Shown here piece after piece: positions 1 through 4,112 of a DNA stretch of 5,227 bases. A model generated the notes under the pieces. That model saw only the letters and a program-made list of their open reading frames with translations. It did not search any database and had not been told where the DNA came from. The translations under genes were made by a program, and so were the position numbers. Positions within the stretch are counted from its first letter, which is position 1. Every line of letters begins with the position of its first letter. This DNA is from an uncultured Clostridia bacterium (lineage in GTDB: Bacteria; Bacillota; Clostridia; Oscillospirales; Ruminococcaceae): positions 1 to 5,227 of the forward strand of contig CANPZQ010000134.1 of NCBI GenBank assembly GCA_947588775.1. Reading direction: 5' to 3'.

Positions 1-967
1 GATTGATACGCTTGTGGTGACGGCTTCAGCGGAGCAAAAGCTCGTTGGAGTTACGCTTGACGCGCTCGCGCAAGTTTCCAAGATGGGAATTAAGACTGCA
101 CTCGGGGTTTCAAACGTTTCATTCGGGCTGCCGAACAGGCCGCTGATTAACCGGACGTTTCTTGCGATGGCGATGGAGCGCGGGCTGAATATGCCTATTT
201 TAAACCCTTTGGACGGCGAGATGATGGGAACCGTCAGGGCGTTCGACCTACTTACGGGGGTCGATGAGAATGCGGAAACATATACCGATTTATATAAGGA
301 CTTCACGCCAGCTTCAACGGGCGGAATTTTGAAAAAATCCACCTCTGTGGCGGCGGAATCGCTTTATGACTGCGTTCGGCTCGGGCTTAAGGACCGCGCG
401 GCGGAGTTTGCGGAAAGCGAGCTGATGACAAAGCCGCCGCTCGAGGTTGTAAACGAAATTTTAATTAAGGCACTTGATGAAGTCGGTTCGCTTTACGAAC
501 AGGGAAAACTATTTTTGCCGCAGCTTATTTCATCTGCGGAGGCGGCAAAGGCGGCGTTCGGGGCTGTTTCGCGGCATCTTCCGAAAGACGCCGGGACGAA
601 GGGAAAAATCGTCCTCGCGACGGTTTTCGGGGACGTTCACGACATCGGAAAAAATATAGTCAAGGTTGTTATTGAATCATACGGGTGGGAGGTTATCGAC
701 CTCGGAAAGGACGTTCCGGCGGACGAAGTCGTGAATGCGGTTAAGAAATTTTCTCCGCTGGCTGTCGGGCTTTCCGCGCTCATGACCACAACCGTCCCGA
801 ACATGGAAAAGACAATTAAGGCTCTTCATGACGCCGGCTGCACGGCGAAAGTTTTCGTCGGCGGGGCGGTGCTGAACGCTGAAACCGCGGAGAGAATTGG
901 TGCGGATTACTATACTAAGGACGCGCTCTCGATGGCGAAAAAGCTTGACGAGGTGTTCGGGGGATAG
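1..967 (+). CDS. Cobalamin-dependent methionine synthase-type methyltransferase, C-terminal part (partial at left edge)
   Basis: The reading frame is open from the left edge (first full codon at 2), so the GTG at 14 is internal and the N-terminus lies outside. Visible parts in order: the end of a pterin (methyltetrahydrofolate)-binding barrel, with TASAEQK and GVSNVSFGLPNR (nt 104-139); a helical B12 cap with YEQGKLFLPQLISSAEAA; and a Rossmann-type B12-binding domain with DVHDIGK (nt 632-652, His 638-640 as the lower cobalt ligand), S-A-L (773-781) and a GG pair (860-865). By family knowledge this transfers a methyl group from methyltetrahydrofolate through cobalamin to homocysteine in the cytoplasm, giving methionine. 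The protein stops directly after the B12 domain, so the S-adenosylmethionine-binding reactivation domain of E. coli MetH is absent, as in the short MetH forms of Clostridia and Thermotoga. The homocysteine-binding half is not visible, so another corrinoid methyltransferase remains possible. The family is sure; the exact substrate is less so. Confidence 0.9.
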   Translation, partial: IDTLVVTASAEQKLVGVTLDALAQVSKMGIKTALGVSNVSFGLPNRPLINRTFLAMAMERGLNMPILNPLDGEMMGTVRAFDLLTGVDENAETYTDLYKDFTPASTGGILKKSTSVAAESLYDCVRLGLKDRAAEFAESELMTKPPLEVVNEILIKALDEVGSLYEQGKLFLPQLISSAEAAKAAFGAVSRHLPKDAGTKGKIVLATVFGDVHDIGKNIVKVVIESYGWEVIDLGKDVPADEVVNAVKKFSPLAVGLSALMTTTVPNMEKTIKALHDAGCTAKVFVGGAVLNAETAERIGADYYTKDALSMAKKLDEVFGG

Positions 968-971
968 GAGG
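966..971 (+). promoter_or_regulatory. Strong Shine-Dalgarno overlapping the upstream stop codon, with no clear gene after it
   Basis: AGGAGG begins inside the TAG stop of the methyltransferase gene. It lies 11 nt before an ATG at 983-985, rather far but usable. This arrangement normally marks a translationally coupled downstream gene, yet what follows is a G-rich tract rather than a convincing coding region. It may serve the short ORF at 983-1126, or be left over from a gene that was displaced. Confidence 0.45.
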
Positions 972-982
972 AATTGTTAAAC

Positions 983-1126
983 ATGGGGGCGCGGGGCGGA
1001 GCGGGGGGTGTTGTGGGAAAGGGGGAGGGGCGGGCGGGTGGGACCGACGAAGCAGCGACGGCCCGCGCCCTCCTGCGGCGAGGCCATCCCCCGAAGCCCC
1101 CCAAAGGGGCGAGCGGGGATGGTTGA
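983..1126 (+). CDS. Possible 47-residue small ORF, doubtful
   Basis: ATG at 983 to TGA at 1124-1126 is open and has AGGAGG at 966-971, 11 nt upstream. The predicted peptide begins MGARGGAGGVVGKGEG and ends KPPKGASGDG. It is dominated by Gly, Ala, Arg and Pro, has no hydrophobic segment, and resembles no family I recognise. Its composition follows directly from the G-tracts and the hairpin in the DNA, and the G-quadruplex motifs begin at its start codon, which would hinder ribosomes. All frames are open for long stretches here because the DNA is GC-rich, so openness is weak evidence. I list it because the ribosome binding site is good, but think it more likely that the DNA or RNA structure is the functional part. 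Confidence 0.15.
   Translation: MGARGGAGGVVGKGEGRAGGTDEAATARALLRRGHPPKPPKGASGDG
985..1017 (+). other. G-quadruplex motif 1 (longer loops)
   Basis: Four G-runs occur on the plus strand: 985-989 (5 G), 993-996 (4 G), 1003-1008 (6 G) and 1015-1017 (3 G). The loops are 3, 6 and 6 nt, within the usual G3+N1-7 definition. The motif begins inside the ATG at 983. If transcribed from the upstream gene, the RNA would carry the G-runs. Confidence 0.6.
1021..1042 (+). other. G-quadruplex motif 2 (all one-base loops, very strong)
   Basis: Five G-runs are separated by single bases: 1021-1025, 1027-1030, 1032-1034, 1036-1038 and 1040-1042, with loops A, C, C and T. Single-nucleotide loops are the arrangement known to favour the most stable parallel quadruplexes. 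It lies three bases (AAA) after motif 1, so nine G-runs of three or more occur within 58 nt on the same strand. Confidence 0.75.
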
Positions 1127-1135
1127 GGCGCAGGA
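1071..1135 (+). other. Long nested hairpin, candidate structured RNA or repeat arm
   Basis: Three stacked stems can be paired by eye. The outer stem is TCCTGCG (1071-1077) with CGCAGGA (1129-1135). The middle stem is CCATCCCC (1084-1091) with GGGGATGG (1115-1122). The inner stem is GCCCC (1096-1100) with GGGGC (1106-1110), closing a CCAAA loop. Between outer and middle stems, 1078-1083 faces 1123-1128 and can form two G-U pairs, tandem G-A mismatches and one C-G pair, so the helix is nearly continuous. No run of T follows (next bases CTTCCTCC), so it is not a standard rho-independent terminator. The structure is seen in the sequence; its role is unknown. Confidence 0.6.
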
Positions 1136-1193
1136 CTTCCTCCGGCGGGGCAGAAAGCCTTCCTTTAACCCGATAATTTAACCTGACCGGCAC

Positions 1194-1222
1194 TTGCAAT
1201 CCTTGTCAAAATGTAGTATACT
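1194..1222 (+). promoter_or_regulatory. Sigma-A-type promoter for zapA-U32-dut
   Basis: A -35 box TTGCAA (1194-1199) and a -10 box TATACT (1217-1222) are separated by exactly 17 nt, matching the vegetative consensus well (4 of 6 and 5 of 6). Transcription would begin near 1229-1231, giving a leader of only about 22 nt before the zapA ATG. The -10 box sits in a perfect 8-bp palindrome, AGTATACT (1215-1222), with further outer matches (AT at 1211-1212 and 1225-1226). A repressor could bind there, but none is evident. Confidence 0.65.
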
Positions 1223-1239
1223 GTATCCAAACGTGTCTT

Positions 1240-1245
1240 AGGGGG
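1240..1245 (+). promoter_or_regulatory. Ribosome binding site of zapA
   Basis: AGGGGG lies 7 nt before the ATG at 1253 and is close to the AGGAGG consensus. It fixes the start of zapA. Confidence 0.7.
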
Positions 1246-1252
1246 ACTGATT

Positions 1253-1621
1253 ATGGAAAACAAAGTCAAGGTTCGTATCATCGGGCGGGAGTACACCCTC
1301 GGCACCGACAACACCGCTGACTACACCGCCGCGCTTGCCGGCGAGCTTGACGCGAAGATGAACGCCATGCTCTCGGAATCGGGGTCCCTCAGCGGGATTG
1401 ACGTGGCGATTTTGTGCGCTTTGGACGCAATGGACGAGTGCCGGCGCGCACAGGCGAACGCCGACAACATTCGCCTCCAGCTCGGCGAATATGTCGCAAG
1501 CGCAGACCGCGCACGCGCAAATGCCGAAGGCTACAAAAAGGAAGTTTCCTCCCTTAAAAAGAGGATTGAGGAGCTTGAGGGAAGGCTGAATTCCAAAAGC
1601 GGGTTTCGGGATGAGCCCTAA
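1253..1621 (+). CDS. zapA: Cell division protein ZapA
   Basis: This 122-residue cytoplasmic protein has the two-part ZapA plan. Residues about 3-45 form the small alpha/beta head, with KVRIIGREYTLG and then a helix rich in Ala, Glu and Lys. From about residue 60 to 113 there is a long charged helix with coiled-coil character, ending in KEVSSLKKRIEELEGRL. ZapA binds FtsZ and bundles or stabilises Z-ring filaments; the length is close to the usual clostridial size. The start is fixed by AGGGGG at 1240-1245 and a promoter at 1194-1222. The 3' end overlaps the next gene by 11 nt (1611-1621), which implies translational coupling. Sequence divergence within ZapA is high, so the call rests on the head motif, the coiled coil and the pairing with a U32 gene, which I recall as frequent in Clostridia. 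Confidence 0.88.
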   Translation: MENKVKVRIIGREYTLGTDNTADYTAALAGELDAKMNAMLSESGSLSGIDVAILCALDAMDECRRAQANADNIRLQLGEYVASADRARANAEGYKKEVSSLKKRIEELEGRLNSKSGFRDEP

Positions 1622-3638
1622 GCCCGAAATTCTTTCGCCATGCGGCGGCCCGGAATCGGTCGCGGCGGCGGTGAACGGCGGAGCCGACGCGGTTTACCTC
1701 GGAGCCTCCGATTTTTCGGCGCGCCATAACGCCGTGAATTTTTCTTCGGAAGAGCTTTCGCAGGCGGTGGATTTCTGCCACAAAAACGGCGTTTCGGTTT
1801 ACCTCGCCATGAATACGGTTATAAAGGAAGATGAGCTTCGCGCGGCGGCAAAGCTGCTTGAAACCGCCTGCCGAATCGGCATAGACGGAATTATTTTTCA
1901 GGACATGGCCGTATATGAGATGGCGAAAACCGCCTGCCCCGATATGCCGCTTCACGCCTCCACGCAGATGACGATTCACACCCCCGAGGGGGTTCGCGCG
2001 GCGGCGGAGCTCGGGATAAAGCGGGTAGTCGCGGCGCGGGAGCTTTCTTTGAAAGAAATAAAGGCCCTTTGCGGGCACGGAGCGGAGATTGAGGTTTTTG
2101 TCCATGGCGCACTGTGCATGTGCGTTTCGGGGCAGTGTTTTTTGAGCTACGCCATCGGCGGAAGAAGCGCGAACCGCGGGCTTTGCGCGGGGGCGTGCCG
2201 CCTGCCGTTTTCGGCTTCGGGAAAGCCGCATGACGAATACGCGCTTTCGCTGAAGGATTTGTCGCTTTGCGAGCATTTATCCGAGCTTTCCGAGGCGGGC
2301 GTAAGCTCCTTTAAAATTGAGGGAAGAATGAAGCGGCCGGAATATGTCGCCGCCGCGACCGACGCGGTTTACAGCGCGTTAAACGGCGAAAGTTACGATT
2401 CGGAACGCCTCCGCGCTGTTTTTTCAAGAAGCGGCTTCACCGACGGCTATCTGACGGAAAAAATCGGCCCCGAGATGTTCGGCGCAAGGCGCAAAGAGGA
2501 CGTAACCGCCGCCAAAGACGCTCTTCCCGAGCTTCGTCAGCTCTATGTGAGCCCGAAAAAGCGATTCAGGCTTTCGATGAAGCTCTTCGCGGAGCCGGAC
2601 AGGCCGCTGGCCCTTGAAGTCAGCGACGGCGAGCTTTCGGCGAGGGCGGAAGGCGGCATTCCCGAAAAGGCGAAAAACAGGCCGACGGCCGCCGCCGAGG
2701 TTTCGGAGCATCTTAAAAAGCTCGGCGGAACGCCGTATTCACCCGAAGAGGTCGACGTTTTTATCGCCGACGGGCTTTATATCTCTATTTCAAAAATAAA
2801 TTCGCTTCGCCGCGCGGCAGTCGCTGAGCTCGACAGGCTTCGCGCCGAAAAGCTGCGGCGCGACTGCGGGTTCGATTCGTCGGGGCTTATTTTCGACTTT
2901 CCGACGCCGCTTATTTTAAAGCACCCAAGGCTGAGGCTTCGCGTTGAAAATATCGTACAGCTTTCGGCGGCATATTCCGACGGCGACGAGGCGGTTATCC
3001 CCATCGGGGCGGCGGAGGAATATCTCGAAAAGGGCTTTTCGCCCGAAAAATGTATTCTTAGGCTGCCGCGGTTCGATACCGACGAAAAAAAGACCGCCGG
3101 GCGGCTACAATTCGTCAAAACTCTCGGCTTTGAGATGGTAGAATGTGGGAACATAGGCCAGATAAGACTTGTAAAAAGCCTCGGAATGTCGCCGCAGGGC
3201 GGTTTCGGGCTTAATATAACAAATTCGCTCGCGGCGAGGCACTACTGCGCGGAGGGCGTTAAGACGCTCACCCTTTCGCCGGAGCTTAAGGCGGCGGGGT
3301 TCATCTCCTGCCCGGGAGAGGTCGGCGCGATTGTCTACGGCCGCCTGCCGCTGATGATAATGCGAAACTGCCCGATTGCGGCGCAGGTCGGCTGCAAAAA
3401 CTGCAAAAAATCCCTCACCGACCGAACGGGGACGGTTTTCCCGGTCCTCTGCCACCGCGCGGAGGGGACTTATGAGCTTTTAAACTCCCGGCCGATATGG
3501 CTCGCCGACCGCCTCGGCGGCCTCAATCTCGATTTCGCCGACCTTTGGTTCACGACGGAAACCCCCGACGAAGTTGCGGAGATAGTTAAGGCATATAAAG
3601 AAGGAAGAAAGGCGGGCGGGGTTTTCACAAGAGGATAG
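1611..3638 (+). CDS. U32 family peptidase-like protein with DUF3656 domain (RlhA/YdcP type)
   Basis: This 675-residue protein has a full U32 core: PEILSPCGGPES and GADAVYLGASDFSAR (about 5-38), HASTQMTIHTPEG (115-127), the signature EVFVHGALCMCVSGQCFLS (161-179), GGRSANRGLC (183-192) and FKIEGRMKRPEYV (234-246). A DUF3656 (collagenase-associated) segment follows, clearest at GGTPYSPEEVDVFIADGLYI (372-391) plus KINSLRRAA. The last third carries a cysteine group (C587, C595, C598, C614). Length and order match E. coli RlhA (YdcP), which is needed for hydroxylation of C2501 in 23S rRNA. Other U32 members act in tRNA hydroxylation or ubiquinone hydroxylation, so protease activity should not be assumed from the family name. 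Cysteines C169, C176, C192 and C196 suggest an iron-sulfur site like that of UbiU/UbiV, an inference. The ATG lies inside zapA with no good Shine-Dalgarno nearby, so translation is probably coupled. Confidence 0.88.
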   Translation: MSPKPEILSPCGGPESVAAAVNGGADAVYLGASDFSARHNAVNFSSEELSQAVDFCHKNGVSVYLAMNTVIKEDELRAAAKLLETACRIGIDGIIFQDMAVYEMAKTACPDMPLHASTQMTIHTPEGVRAAAELGIKRVVAARELSLKEIKALCGHGAEIEVFVHGALCMCVSGQCFLSYAIGGRSANRGLCAGACRLPFSASGKPHDEYALSLKDLSLCEHLSELSEAGVSSFKIEGRMKRPEYVAAATDAVYSALNGESYDSERLRAVFSRSGFTDGYLTEKIGPEMFGARRKEDVTAAKDALPELRQLYVSPKKRFRLSMKLFAEPDRPLALEVSDGELSARAEGGIPEKAKNRPTAAAEVSEHLKKLGGTPYSPEEVDVFIADGLYISISKINSLRRAAVAELDRLRAEKLRRDCGFDSSGLIFDFPTPLILKHPRLRLRVENIVQLSAAYSDGDEAVIPIGAAEEYLEKGFSPEKCILRLPRFDTDEKKTAGRLQFVKTLGFEMVECGNIGQIRLVKSLGMSPQGGFGLNITNSLAARHYCAEGVKTLTLSPELKAAGFISCPGEVGAIVYGRLPLMIMRNCPIAAQVGCKNCKKSLTDRTGTVFPVLCHRAEGTYELLNSRPIWLADRLGGLNLDFADLWFTTETPDEVAEIVKAYKEGRKAGGVFTRG

Positions 3639-3658
3639 CCCCCGAAATGTCCCAAAAA

Positions 3659-3664
3659 AAGGAG
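3659..3664 (+). promoter_or_regulatory. Ribosome binding site of dut
   Basis: AAGGAG, preceded by an A-run from 3654, lies 7 nt before the ATG at 3672. This strong site in the 33-nt gap after the U32 gene allows dut to be translated independently of its neighbour while sharing its transcript. Confidence 0.75.
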
Positions 3665-3671
3665 AATTTCA

Positions 3672-4112
3672 ATGACGCTTACGTTTAAAAAAGTCCGCGA
3701 GGGAGCGGTTATCCCGGCGAAGGCGACCCGCTGTTCGGCGGGGCTCGACCTTCACGCCTGTATTCCGGAGCCGGTGACGGTGAATCCCGGCGATTCATAC
3801 AGCTTCCCGACCGGCGTGGCGGCATGCCCCGACGACGAAAACGTCGTTATGCTTATATTTGTCCGCTCGGGACACGGAATCCGCCACTGCCTCACGCTTC
3901 CGAACTCGGTCGGCGTAATCGATTCGGACTACCGGGGCGAAATAACCGTCCCGATAATAAATCACGGCCATGAGCCCTATACCATGCAGCCCGGCGAACG
4001 CTTCGCTCAGCTTGTAACGGTGCCGGTCGTCTTTCCCGAAACCGCTGAGGCGGATGTTTTGCCGGATTCGGAGCGGGGCGTTTCGGGGTTCGGCTCCTCG
4101 GGGAAGCTCTGA
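3672..4112 (+). CDS. dut: Trimeric dUTP diphosphatase (dUTPase)
   Basis: This 146-residue protein has all five dUTPase motifs in order: AGLDLHA (23-29; usual form AGYDLxA), RSG (65-67), GVIDSDYRGEI (81-91) with the catalytic Asp in IDSDY, GERFAQL (108-114), and the glycine-rich tail RGVSGFGSSG (135-144), which closes over the substrate. It hydrolyses dUTP to dUMP and pyrophosphate, keeping uracil out of DNA and supplying dUMP for thymidylate synthesis. Length and motif spacing are normal for the homotrimeric cytoplasmic class. It follows the U32 gene after 33 nt, has its own strong ribosome binding site and is probably the last gene of the zapA unit. Its last 106 bp, including the codons for motif 5, also encode the C-terminus of the opposite-strand symporter. 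Confidence 0.95.
   Translation: MTLTFKKVREGAVIPAKATRCSAGLDLHACIPEPVTVNPGDSYSFPTGVAACPDDENVVMLIFVRSGHGIRHCLTLPNSVGVIDSDYRGEITVPIINHGHEPYTMQPGERFAQLVTVPVVFPETAEADVLPDSERGVSGFGSSGKL

Larger units (their letters stand above)
968..1252. other. 285-bp intergenic region with a GC-rich structured block, then a promoter region
   Basis: The gap between the methyltransferase stop and zapA has two parts. Positions about 985-1135 are very GC-rich, G-rich at first and then C/G-mixed, and hold two G-quadruplex motifs and a nested hairpin. In 985-1042, 42 of 58 bases are G. Positions about 1150-1252 are more AT-rich and hold a 7-bp direct repeat TTTAACC (1164-1170 and 1177-1183), a sigma-A-type promoter and the zapA ribosome binding site. 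The sharp change in composition from the flanking genes suggests that the first part is a separate element, such as a dispersed intergenic repeat or a structured RNA. Only one copy is visible here, so this is inference. Confidence 0.6.

Noticed and set aside
1071..1135. Nested hairpin as a rho-independent terminator of the methyltransferase gene
   Set aside because: The stem is strong, but the following bases are CTTCCTCC rather than a T-run. It is kept as a structured element of unknown role.
910..1199. Two overlapping minus-strand open frames in the GC-rich gap
   Set aside because: Both are Pro/Arg/Ser-rich read-outs of the complement of the G-runs, have no good ribosome binding site that I can see, and one runs into the methyltransferase gene.
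1203..1229. Alternative promoter TTGTCA with TATCCA
   Set aside because: The spacing is only about 15 nt and the -10 match is poor. TTGCAA-17-TATACT in the same place is much better.
1554..2276. Long antisense open frame (240 codons) across the start of the U32 gene
   Set aside because: The opposite strand carries a complete U32 protein with family motifs. The antisense product is Arg-rich, lacks family features, and reflects high GC content.
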